From Cladorhizidae sp. MBARI D1340-BT2 (lineage: Eukaryota; Porifera; Demospongiae; Poecilosclerida; Cladorhizidae): a stretch of 64,000 nt of DNA. Of this stretch, positions 38,138 to 51,100 are shown piece after piece. The stretch covers positions 765,001-829,000 of the forward strand of contig JAQNBH010000019.1 of the NCBI GenBank assembly GCA_028752905.1, written 5' to 3'. Numbering within the stretch: the stretch's first letter is position 1; every line of letters begins with the position of its first letter. A model generated the notes under the pieces. The model was not told the origin of the DNA and did no database searches. It worked only from the letters and a program-made list of their open reading frames with translations. The translations under genes were made by a program, and so were the position numbers.

Positions 38138-41100
38138 GTATTAGCAAGTTATGGTGATTTGAAGTGGTAAGGTTTGCGATCTTTCCTGGCGTTTTCCAGT
38201 TGCCAAAGCGGTGGCCTGCCAGTGAAAAACCACTACATTTATTGATAATCTGTTGACATGTTGCAGATAAGGGCCTTCTCTATCAGTTGACAAACTCTGG
38301 GACTTTGGTCTTGTTAATTAGGGCAGTTATGAATTGTACTCTTACTTGATGCTAAACATGTTAGCTTCGTAGATTATCCACACTTCACTGAATAGACTTG
38401 ATGTATAGCTATTAAGATAGGACTCTCTAAGTGCTCTCTCTTGATACCAAACATCCATATATTCTGCACACTTCACTGTAATGGACTTGCAAGATAGGTA
38501 TCTCTCAGTGTTCTCTATCTTGAGCTAAACATGTTAGCTTCATAGATTCTCCACACTTCACTGAATAGACTTGATATATAGCTCTAAAGGTAGGCCTCTC
38601 TCTGTTCTCTCTCTTGATACCAAACATCCGTATATTCTGCATACATAGAATCACAAGATAGGTTTCTCTATGTGTTCTCTATCTTGATGCTAAACAGGTT
38701 AGCTTCATAGATTCTCCACACTTCACTGTATAAACTTGATATATAGCTATTAAGATAGGTCTCTCCCTGTGCTCTCTGTTGGTTTCAAACATCCATAATA
38801 TTCTGCACACTTCACTGTAATGGACTTGATATGATTCGAATGATAGGTTTCATTATGTGTTCTCTATCTTGATATTTGCCCTAATTTGGTCTATATGTTT
38901 CTCATTTCCCCACCCAAAATCTTGTTATTTTGCCGTAAAGCTCATAACTTTTCAACACTTTAACCAAGAAAGATAATTTTTATATCACCGGATAGCCCTT
39001 CTAATTATCTGTCTTTTGTACGTGCCAAAATTTTGAGTACTCTAAGTATTAGCAAGTTATGGTGATTTGAAGTGGTAAGGTTTGCGATCTTTCCTGGCGT
39101 TTTCCAGTTGCCAAAGCGGTGGCCTGCCAGTGAAAAACCACTACATTTATTGATAATCTGTTGACATGTTGCAGATAAGGGCCTTCTCTATCAGTTGACA
39201 AACTCTGGGACTTTGGTCTTGTTAATTAGGGCAGTTATGAATTGTACTCTTACTTGATGCTAAACATGTTAGCTTCGTAGATTATCCACACTTCACAGAA
39301 TAGACTTGATGTATAGCTATTAAGATAGGACTCTCTAAGTGCTCTCTCTTGATACCAAACATCCATATATTCTGCACACTTCACTGTAATGGACTTGCAA
39401 GATAGGTATCTCTCAGTGTTCTCTATCTTGAGCTAAACATGTTAGCTTCATAGATTCTCCACACTTCACTGAATAGACTTGATATATAGCTCTAAAGGTA
39501 GGCCTCTCTCTGTTCTCTCTCTTGATACCAAACATCCGTATATTCTGCATACATAGAATCACAAGATAGGTTTCTCTATGTGTTCTCTATCTTGATGCTA
39601 AACAGGTTAGCTTCATAGATTCTCCACACTTCACTGTATAAACTTGATATATAGCTATTAAGATAGGTCTCTCCCTGTGCTCTCTGTTGGTTTCAAACAT
39701 CCATAATATTCTGCACACTTCACTGTAATGGACTTGATATGATTCGAATGATAGGTTTCATTATGTGTTCTCTATCTTGATATTTGCCCTAATTTGGTCT
39801 ATATGTTTCTCATTTCCCCCCCCCAAAATCTTGTTATTTTGCCGTAAAGCTCATAACTTTTCAACACTTTACCCAAAAAATATAATTTTTATATCACCGG
39901 ATAGCCCTTCTAATAATCTGTCTTTTGTACGTGCCAAAATTTTGAGTACTCTAAGTATTAGCAAGTTATGGTGATTTGAAGTGGTAAGGTTTGCGATCTT
40001 TCCTGGCGTTTTCCAGTTGCCAAAGCGGTGGCCTGCCAGTGAAAAACCACTACATTTATTGATAATCTGTTGACATGTTGCAGATAAGGGCCTTCTCTAT
40101 CAGTTGACAAACTCTGGGACTTTGGTCTTGTTAATTAGGGCAGTTATGAATTGTACTCTTACTTGATGCTAAACATGTTAGCTTCGTAGATTATCCACAC
40201 TTCACTGAATAGACTTGATGTATAGCTATTAAGATAGGACTCTCTAAGTGCTCTCTCTTGATACCAAACATCCATATATTCTGCACACTTCACTGTAATG
40301 GACTTGCAAGATAGGTATCTCTCAGTGTTCTCTATCTTGAGCTAAACATGTTAGCTTCATAGATTCTCCACACTTCACTGAATAGACTTGATATATAGCT
40401 CTAAAGGTAGGCCTCTCTCTGTTCTCTCTCTTGATACCAAACATCCGTATATTCTGCATACATAGAATCACAAGATAGGTTTCTCTATGTGTTCTCTATC
40501 TTGATGCTAAACAGGTTAGCTTCATAGATTCTCCACACTTCACTGTATAAACTTGATATATAGCTATTAAGATAGGTCTCTCCCTGTGCTCTCTGTTGGT
40601 TTCAAACATCCATAATATTCTGCACACTTCACTGTAATGGACTTGATATGATTCGAATGATAGGTTTCATTATGTGTTCTCTATCTTGATATTTGCCCTA
40701 ATTTGGTCTATATGTTTCTCATTTCCCCACCCAAAATCTTGTTATTTTGCCGTAAAGCTCATAACTTTTCAACACTTTAACCAAGAAAGATAATTTTTAT
40801 ATCACCGGATAGCCCTTCTAATTATCTGTCTTTTGTACGTGCCAAAATTTTGAGTACTCTAAGTATTAGCAAGTTATGGTGATTTGAAGTGGTAAGGTTT
40901 GCGATCTTTCCTGGCGTTTTCCAGTTGCCAAAGCGGTGGCCTGCCAGTGAAAAACCACTACATTTATTGATAATCTGTTGACATGTTGCAGATAAGGGCC
41001 TTCTCTATCAGTTGACAAACTCTGGGACTTTGGTCTTGTTAATTAGGGCAGTTATGAATTGTACTCTTACTTGATGCTAAACATGTTAGCTTCGTAGATT

Positions 41101-44100
41101 ATCCACACTTCACAGAATAGACTTGATGTATAGCTATTAAGATAGGACTCTCTAAGTGCTCTCTCTTGATACCAAACATCCATATATTCTGCACACTTCA
41201 CTGTAATGGACTTGCAAGATAGGTATCTCTCAGTGTTCTCTATCTTGAGCTAAACATGTTAGCTTCATAGATTCTCCACACTTCACTGAATAGACTTGAT
41301 ATATAGCTCTAAAGGTAGGCCTCTCTCTGTTCTCTCTCTTGATACCAAACATCCGTATATTCTGCATACATAGAATCACAAGATAGGTTTCTCTATGTGT
41401 TCTCTATCTTGATGCTAAACAGGTTAGCTTCATAGATTCTCCACACTTCACTGTATAAACTTGATATATAGCTATTAAGATAGGTCTCTCCCTGTGCTCT
41501 CTGTTGGTTTCAAACATCCATAATATTCTGCACACTTCACTGTAATGGACTTGATATGATTCGAATGATAGGTTTCATTATGTGTTCTCTATCTTGATAT
41601 TTGCCCTAATTTGGTCTATATGTTTCTCATTTCCCCCCCCAAAATCTTGTTATTTTGCCGTAAAGCTCATAACTTTTCAACACTTTACCCCAAAAAGATA
41701 ATTTTTATATCACCGGATAGCCCTTCTAATAATCTGTCTTTTGTACGTGCCAAAATTTTGAGTACTCTAAGTATTAGCAAGTTATGGTGATTTGAAGTGG
41801 TAAGGTTTGCGATCTTTCCTGGCGTTTTCCAGTTGCCAAAGCGGTGGCCTGCCAGTGAAAAACCACTACATTTATTGATAATCTGTTGACATGTTGCAGA
41901 TAAGGGCCTTCTCTATCAGTTGACAAACTCTGGGACTTTGGTCTTGTTAATTAGGGCAGTTATGAATTGTACTCTTACTTGATGCTAAACATGTTAGCTT
42001 CGTAGATTATCCACACTTCACTGAATAGACTTGATGTATAGCTATTAAGATAGGACTCTCTAAGTGCTCTCTCTTGATACCAAACATCCATATATTCTGC
42101 ACACTTCACTGTAATGGACTTGCAAGATAGGTATCTCTCAGTGTTCTCTATCTTGAGCTAAACATTTAGCTTCATAGATTCTCCACACTTCACTGAATAG
42201 ACTTGATATATAGCTCTAAAGGTAGGCCTCTCTCTGTTCTCTCTCTTGATACCAAACATCCGTATATTCTGCATACATAGAATCACAAGATAGGTTTCTC
42301 TATGTGTTCTCTATCTTGATGCTAAACAGGTTAGCTTCATAGATTCTCCACACTTCACTGTATAAACTTGATATATAGCTATTAAGATAGGTCTCTCCCT
42401 GTGCTCTCTGTTGGTTTCAAACATCCATAATATTCTGCACACTTCACTGTAATGGACTTGATATGATTCGAATGATAGGTTTCATTATGTGTTCTCTATC
42501 TTGATATTTGCCCTAATTTGGTCTATATGTTTCTCATTTCCCCCCCCCAAAATCTTGTTATTTTGCCGTAAAGCTCATAACTTTTCAACACTTTACCCAA
42601 AAAATATAATTTTTATATCACCGGATAGCCCTTCTAATAATCTGTCTTTTGTACGTGCCAAAATTTTGAGTACTCTAAGTATTAGCAAGTTATGGTGATT
42701 TGAAGTGGTAAGGTTTGCGATCTTTCCTGGCGTTTTCCAGTTGCCAAAGCGGTGGCCTGCCAGTGAAAAACCACTACATTTATTGATAATCTGTTGACAT
42801 GTTGCAGATAAGGGCCTTCTCTATCAGTTGACAAACTCTGGGACTTTGGTCTTGTTAATTAGGGCAGTTATGAATTGTACTCTTACTTGATGCTAAACAT
42901 GTTAGCTTCGTAGATTATCCACACTTCACTGAATAGACTTGATGTATAGCTATTAAGATAGGACTCTCTAAGTGCTCTCTCTTGATACCAAACATCCATA
43001 TATTCTGCACACTTCACTGTAATGGACTTGCAAGATAGGTATCTCTCAGTGTTCTCTATCTTGAGCTAAACATGTTAGCTTCATAGATTCTCCACACTTC
43101 ACTGAATAGACTTGATATATAGCTCTAAAGGTAGGCCTCTCTCTGTTCTCTCTCTTGATACCAAACATCCGTATATTCTGCATACATAGAATCACAAGAT
43201 AGGTTTCTCTATGTGTTCTCTATCTTGATGCTAAACAGGTTAGCTTCATAGATTCTCCACACTTCACTGTATAAACTTGATATATAGCTATTAAGATAGG
43301 TCTCTCCCTGTGCTCTCTGTTGGTTTCAAACATCCATAATATTCTGCACACTTCACTGTAATGGACTTGATATGATTCGAATGATAGGTTTCATTATGTG
43401 TTCTCTATCTTGATATTTGCCCTAATTTGGTCTATATGTTTCTCATTTCCCCACCCAAAATCTTGTTATTTTGCCGTAAAGCTCATAACTTTTCAACACT
43501 TTAACCAAGAAAGATAATTTTTATATCACCGGATAGCCCTTCTAATTATCTGTCTTTTGTACGTGCCAAAATTTTGAGTACTCTAAGTATTAGCAAGTTA
43601 TGGTGATTTGAAGTGGTAAGGTTTGCGATCTTTCCTGGCGTTTTCCAGTTGCCAAAGCGGTGGCCTGCCAGTGAAAAACCACTACATTTATTGATAATCT
43701 GTTGACATGTTGCAGATAAGGGCCTTCTCTATCAGTTGACAAACTCTGGGACTTTGGTCTTGTTAATTAGGGCAGTTATGAATTGTACTCTTACTTGATG
43801 CTAAACATGTTAGCTTCGTAGATTATCCACACTTCACTGAATAGACTTGATGTATAGCTATTAAGATAGGACTCTCTAAGTGCTCTCTCTTGATACCAAA
43901 CATCCATATATTCTGCACACTTCACTGTAATGGACTTGCAAGATAGGTATCTCTCAGTGTTCTCTATCTTGAGCTAAACATTTAGCTTCATAGATTCTCC
44001 ACACTTCACTGAATAGACTTGATATATAGCTCTAAAGGTAGGCCTCTCTCTGTTCTCTCTCTTGATACCAAACATCCGTATATTCTGCATACATAGAATC

Positions 44101-47100
44101 ACAAGATAGGTTTCTCTATGTGTTCTCTATCTTGATGCTAAACAGGTTAGCTTCATAGATTCTCCACACTTCACTGTATAAACTTGATATATAGCTATTA
44201 AGATAGGTCTCTCCCTGTGCTCTCTGTTGGTTTCAAACATCCATAATATTCTGCACACTTCACTGTAATGGACTTGATATGATTCGAATGATAGGTTTCA
44301 TTATGTGTTCTCTATCTTGATATTTGCCCTAATTTGGTCTATATGTTTCTCATTTCCCCCCCCCAAAATCTTGTTATTTTGCCGTAAAGCTCATAACTTT
44401 TCAACACTTTACCCCAAAAAGATAATTTTTATATCACCGGATAGCCCTTCTAATAATCTGTCTTTTGTACGTGCCAAAATTTTGAGTACTCTAAGTATTA
44501 GCAAGTTATGGTGATTTGAAGTGGTAAGGTTTGCGATCTTTCCTGGCGTTTTCCAGTTGCCAAAGCGGTGGCCTGCCAGTGAAAAACCACTACATTTATT
44601 GATAATCTGTTGACATGTTGCAGATAAGGGCCTTCTCTATCAGTTGACAAACTCTGGGACTTTGGTCTTGTTAATTAGGGCAGTTATGAATTGTACTCTT
44701 ACTTGATGCTAAACATGTTAGCTTCGTAGATTATCCACACTTCACTGAATAGACTTGATGTATAGCTATTAAGATAGGACTCTCTAAGTGCTCTCTCTTG
44801 ATACCAAACATCCATATATTCTGCACACTTCACTGTAATGGACTTGCAAGATAGGTATCTCTCAGTGTTCTCTATCTTGAGCTAAACATGTTAGCTTCAT
44901 AGATTCTCCACACTTCACTGAATAGACTTGATATATAGCTCTAAAGGTAGGCCTCTCTCTGTTCTCTCTCTTGATACCAAACATCCGTATATTCTGCATA
45001 CATAGAATCACAAGATAGGTTTCTCTATGTGTTCTCTATCTTGATGCTAAACAGGTTAGCTTCATAGATTCTCCACACTTCACTGTATAAACTTGATATA
45101 TAGCTATTAAGATAGGTCTCTCCCTGTGCTCTCTGTTGGTTTCAAACATCCATAATATTCTGCACACTTCACTGTAATGGACTTGATATGATTCGAATGA
45201 TAGGTTTCATTATGTGTTCTCTATCTTGATATTTGCCCTAATTTGGTCTATATGTTTCTCATTTCCCCACCCAAAATCTTGTTATTTTGCCGTAAAGCTC
45301 ATAACTTTTCAACACTTTAACCAAGAAAGATAATTTTTATATCACCGGATAGCCCTTCTAATTATCTGTCTTTTGTACGTGCCAAAATTTTGAGTAATCT
45401 AAGTATTAGCAAGTTATGGTGATTTGAAGTGGTAAGGTTTGCGATCTTTCCTGGCGTTTTCCAGTTGCCAAAGCGGTGGCCTGCCAGTGAAAAACCACTA
45501 CATTTATTGATAATCTGTTGACATGTTGCAGATAAGGGCCTTCTCTATCAGTTGACAAACTCTGGGACTTTGGTCTTGTTAATTAGGGCAGTTATGAATT
45601 GTACTCTTACTTGATGCTAAACATGTTAGCTTCGTAGATTATCCACACTTCACTGAATAGACTTGATGTATAGCTATTAAGATAGGACTCTCTAAGTGCT
45701 CTCTCATGATACCAAACATCCATATATTCTGCACACTTCACTGTAATGGACTTGCAAGATAGGTATCTCTCAGTGTTCTCTATCTTGAGCTAAACATGTT
45801 AGCTTCATAGATTCTCCACACTTCACTAAATAGACTTGATATATAGCTCTAAAGGTAGGCCTCTCTCTGTTCTCTCTCTTGATACCAAACATCCGTATAT
45901 TCTGCATACATAGAATCACAAGATAGGTTTCTCTATGTGTTCTCTATCTTGATGCTAAACAGGTTAGCTTCATAGATTCTCCACACTTCACTGTATAAAC
46001 TTGATATATAGCTATTAAGATAGGTCTCTCCCTGTGCTCTCTGTTGGTTTCAAACATCCATAATATTCTGCACACTTCACTGTAATGGACTTGATATGAT
46101 TCGAATGATAGGTTTCATTATGTGTTCTCTATCTTGATATTTGCCCTAATTTGGTCTATATGTTTCTCATTTCCCCCCCCCAAAATCTTGTTATTTTGCC
46201 GTAAAGCTCATAACTTTTCAACACTTTACCCAAAAAATATAATTTTTATATCACCGGATAGCCCTTCTAATAATCTGTCTTTTGTACGTGCCAAAATTTT
46301 GAGTACTCTAAGTATTAGCAAGTTATGGTGATTTGAAGTGGTAAGGTTTGCGATCTTTCCTGGCGTTTTCCAGTTGCCAAAGCGGTGGCCTGCCAGTGAA
46401 AAACCACTACATTTATTGATAATCTGTTGACATGTTGCAGATAAGGGCCTTCTCTATCAGTTGACAAACTCTGGGACTTTGGTCTTGTTAATTAGGGCAG
46501 TTATGAATTGTACTCTTACTTGATGCTAAACATGTTAGCTTCGTAGATTATCCACACTTCACTGAATAGACTTGATGTATAGCTATTAAGATAGGACTCT
46601 CTAAGTGCTCTCTCTTGATACCAAACATCCATATATTCTGCACACTTCACTGTAATGGACTTGCAAGATAGGTATCTCTCAGTGTTCTCTATCTTGAGCT
46701 AAACATGTTAGCTTCATAGATTCTCCACACTTCACTGAATAGACTTGATATATAGCTCTAAAGGTAGGCCTCTCTCTGTTCTCTCTCTTGATACCAAACA
46801 TCCGTATATTCTGCATACATAGAATCACAAGATAGGTTTCTCTATGTGTTCTCTATCTTGATGCTAAACAGGTTAGCTTCATAGATTCTCCACACTTCAC
46901 TGTATAAACTTGATATATAGCTATTAAGATAGGTCTCTCCCTGTGCTCTCTGTTGGTTTCAAACATCCATAATATTCTGCACACTTCACTGTAATGGACT
47001 TGATATGATTCGAATGATAGGTTTCATTATGTGTTCTCTATCTTGATATTTGCCCTAATTTGGTCTATATGTTTCTCATTTCCCCACCCAAAATCTTGTT

Positions 47101-48127
47101 ATTTTGCCGTAAAGCTCATAACTTTTCAACACTTTAACCAAGAAAGATAATTTTTATATCACCGGATAGCCCTTCTAATAATCTGTCTTTTGTACGTGCC
47201 AAAATTTTGAGTACTCTAAGTATTAGCAAGTTATGGTGATTTGAAGTGGTAAGGTTTGCGATCTTTCCTGGCGTTTTCCAGTTGCCAAAGCGGTGGCCTG
47301 CCAGTGAAAAACCACTACATTTATTGATAATCTGTTGACATGTTGCAGATAAGGGCCTTCTCTATCAGTTGACAAACTCTGGGACTTTGGTCTTGTTAAT
47401 TAGGGCAGTTATGAATTGTACTCTTACTTGATGCTAAACATGTTAGCTTCGTAGATTATCCACACTTCACAGAATAGACTTGATGTATAGCTATTAAGAT
47501 AGGACTCTCTAAGTGCTCTCTCTTGATACCAAACATCCATATATTCTGCACACTTCACTGTAATGGACTTGCAAGATAGGTATCTCTCAGTGTTCTCTAT
47601 CTTGAGCTAAACATGTTAGCTTCATAGATTCTCCACACTTCACTGAATAGACTTGATATATAGCTCTAAAGGTAGGCCTCTCTCTGTTCTCTCTCTTGAT
47701 ACCAAACATCCGTATATTCTGCATACATAGAATCACAAGATAGGTTTCTCTATGTGTTCTCTATCTTGATGCTAAACAGGTTAGCTTCATAGATTCTCCA
47801 CACTTCACTGTATAAACTTGATATATAGCTATTAAGATAGGTCTCTCCCTGTGCTCTCTGTTGGTTTCAAACATCCATAATATTCTGCACACTTCACTGT
47901 AATGGACTTGATATGATTCGAATGATAGGTTTCATTATGTGTTCTCTATCTTGATATTTGCCCTAATTTGGTCTATATGTTTCTCATTTCCCCCCCCAAA
48001 ATCTTGTTATTTTGCCGTAAAGCTCATAACTTTTCAACACTTTACCCCAAAAAGATAATTTTTATATCACCGGATAGCCCTTCTAATAATCTGTCTTTTG
48101 TACGTGCCAAAATTTTGAGTACTCTAA
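38138..48127 (+). repeat. Modular block with the CCCCACCC class (copies 43-53)
   Basis: Copies 43, 45, 48, 50 and 52 carry CCCCACCC in place of the pure C-run and TTTAACCAAGAAAG in place of TTTACCC. They alternate with C9 copies (44, 47, 49, 51) and C8 copies (46, 53). Copies 44, 46 and 53 share CACAGAATAG. Copies 47 and 49 share a one-base deletion, ACATTTAGC. The order CCCCACCC, CACAGAATAG, deletion, CCCCACCC seen in copies 45-48 is seen again in 52-55, a 7-copy (6357-bp) offset. Confidence 0.9.
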
Positions 48128-51100
48128 GTATTAGCAAGTTATGGTGATTTGAAGTGGTAAGGTTTGCGATCTTTCCTGGCGTTTTCCAGTTGCCAAAGCG
48201 GTGGCCTGCCAGTGAAAAACCACTACATTTATTGATAATCTGTTGACATGTTGCAGATAAGGGCCTTCTCTATCAGTTGACAAACTCTGGGACTTTGGTC
48301 TTGTTAATTAGGGCAGTTATGAATTGTACTCTTACTTGATGCTAAACATGTTAGCTTCGTAGATTATCCACACTTCACTGAATAGACTTGATGTATAGCT
48401 ATTAAGATAGGACTCTCTAAGTGCTCTCTCTTGATACCAAACATCCATATATTCTGCACACTTCACTGTAATGGACTTGCAAGATAGGTATCTCTCAGTG
48501 TTCTCTATCTTGAGCTAAACATTTAGCTTCATAGATTCTCCACACTTCACTGAATAGACTTGATATATAGCTCTAAAGGTAGGCCTCTCTCTGTTCTCTC
48601 TCTTGATACCAAACATCCGTATATTCTGCATACATAGAATCACAAGATAGGTTTCTCTATGTGTTCTCTATCTTGATGCTAAACAGGTTAGCTTCATAGA
48701 TTCTCCACACTTCACTGTATAAACTTGATATATAGCTATTAAGATAGGTCTCTCCCTGTGCTCTCTGTTGGTTTCAAACATCCATAATATTCTGCACACT
48801 TCACTGTAATGGACTTGATATGATTCGAATGATAGGTTTCATTATGTGTTCTCTATCTTGATATTTGCCCTAATTTGGTCTATATGTTTCTCATTTCCCC
48901 CCCCCAAAATCTTGTTATTTTGCCGTAAAGCTCATAACTTTTCAACACTTTACCCCAAAAAGATAATTTTTATATCACCGGATAGCCCTTCTAATAATCT
49001 GTCTTTTGTACGTGCCAAAATTTTGAGTACTCTAAGTATTAGCAAGTTATGGTGATTTGAAGTGGTAAGGTTTGCGATCTTTCCTGGCGTTTTCCAGTTG
49101 CCAAAGCGGTGGCCTGCCAGTGAAAAACCACTACATTTATTGATAATCTGTTGACATGTTGCAGATAAGGGCCTTCTCTATCAGTTGACAAACTCTGGGA
49201 CTTTGGTCTTGTTAATTAGGGCAGTTATGAATTGTACTCTTACTTGATGCTAAACATGTTAGCTTCGTAGATTATCCACACTTCACTGAATAGACTTGAT
49301 GTATAGCTATTAAGATAGGACTCTCTAAGTGCTCTCTCTTGATACCAAACATCCATATATTCTGCACACTTCACTGTAATGGACTTGCAAGATAGGTATC
49401 TCTCAGTGTTCTCTATCTTGAGCTAAACATGTTAGCTTCATAGATTCTCCACACTTCACTGAATAGACTTGATATATAGCTCTAAAGGTAGGCCTCTCTC
49501 TGTTCTCTCTCTTGATACCAAACATCCGTATATTCTGCATACATAGAATCACAAGATAGGTTTCTCTATGTGTTCTCTATCTTGATGCTAAACAGGTTAG
49601 CTTCATAGATTCTCCACACTTCACTGTATAAACTTGATATATAGCTATTAAGATAGGTCTCTCCCTGTGCTCTCTGTTGGTTTCAAACATCCATAATATT
49701 CTGCACACTTCACTGTAATGGACTTGATATGATTCGAATGATAGGTTTCATTATGTGTTCTCTATCTTGATATTTGCCCTAATTTGGTCTATATGTTTCT
49801 CATTTCCCCACCCAAAATCTTGTTATTTTGCCGTAAAGCTCATAACTTTTCAACACTTTAACCAAGAAAGATAATTTTTATATCACCGGATAGCCCTTCT
49901 AATTATCTGTCTTTTGTACGTGCCAAAATTTTGAGTACTCTAAGTATTAGCAAGTTAATGTGATTTGAAGTGGTAAGGTTTGCGATCTTTCCTGGCGTTT
50001 TCCAGTTGCCAAAGCGGTGGCCTGCCAGTGAAAAACCACTACATTTATTGATAATCTGTTGATATGTTGCAGATAAGGGCCTTCTCTATCAGTTGACAAA
50101 CTCTGGGACTTTGGTCTTGTTAATTAGGGCAGTTATGAATTGTACTCTTACTTGATGCTAAACATGTTAGCTTCGTAGATTATCCACACTTCACTGAATA
50201 GACTTGATGTATAGCTATTAAGATAGGACTCTCTAAGTGCTCTCTCATGATACCAAACATCCATATATTCTGCACACTTCACTGTAATGGACTTGCAAGA
50301 TAGGTATCTCTCAGTGTTCTCTATCTTGAGCTAAACATGTTAGCTTCATAGATTCTCCACACTTCACTGAATAGACTTGATATATAGCTCTAAAGGTAGG
50401 CCTCTCTCTGTTCTCTCTCTTGATACCAAACATCCGTATATTCTGCATACATAGAATCACAAGATAGGTTTCTCTATGTGTTCTCTATCTTGATGCTAAA
50501 CAGGTTAGCTTCATAGATTCTCCACACTTCACTGTATAAACTTGATATATAGCTATTAAGATAGGTCTCTCCCTGTGCTCTCTGTTGATATCAAACATCC
50601 ATAATATTCTGCATACTTCACTGTAATGGACTTGATATGATTCGAATGATAGGTTTCATTATGTGTTCTCTATCTTGATATTTGCCCTAATTTGGTCTAT
50701 ATGTTTCTCATTTCCCCCCCCAAAATCTTGTTATTTTGCCGTAATGCTCATAACTTTTCAACACTTTACCCCAAAAAGATAATTTTTATATCACCGGATA
50801 GCCCTTCTAATAATCTGTCTTTTGTATGTGCCAAAAGTTTGAGTACTCTAAGTATTAGCAAGTTATGGTGATTTGAAGTGGTAAGGTTTGCGATCTTTCC
50901 TGGCGTTTTCCAGTTGCCAAAGCGGTGGCCTGCCAGTGAAAAACCACTACATTTATTGATAATCTGTTGACATGTTGCAGATAAGGGCCTTCTCTATCAG
51001 TTGACAAACTCTGGGACTTTGGTCTTGTTAATTAGGGCAGTTATGAATTGTACTCTTACTTGATGCTAAACATGTTAGCTTCGTAGATTATCCACACTTC

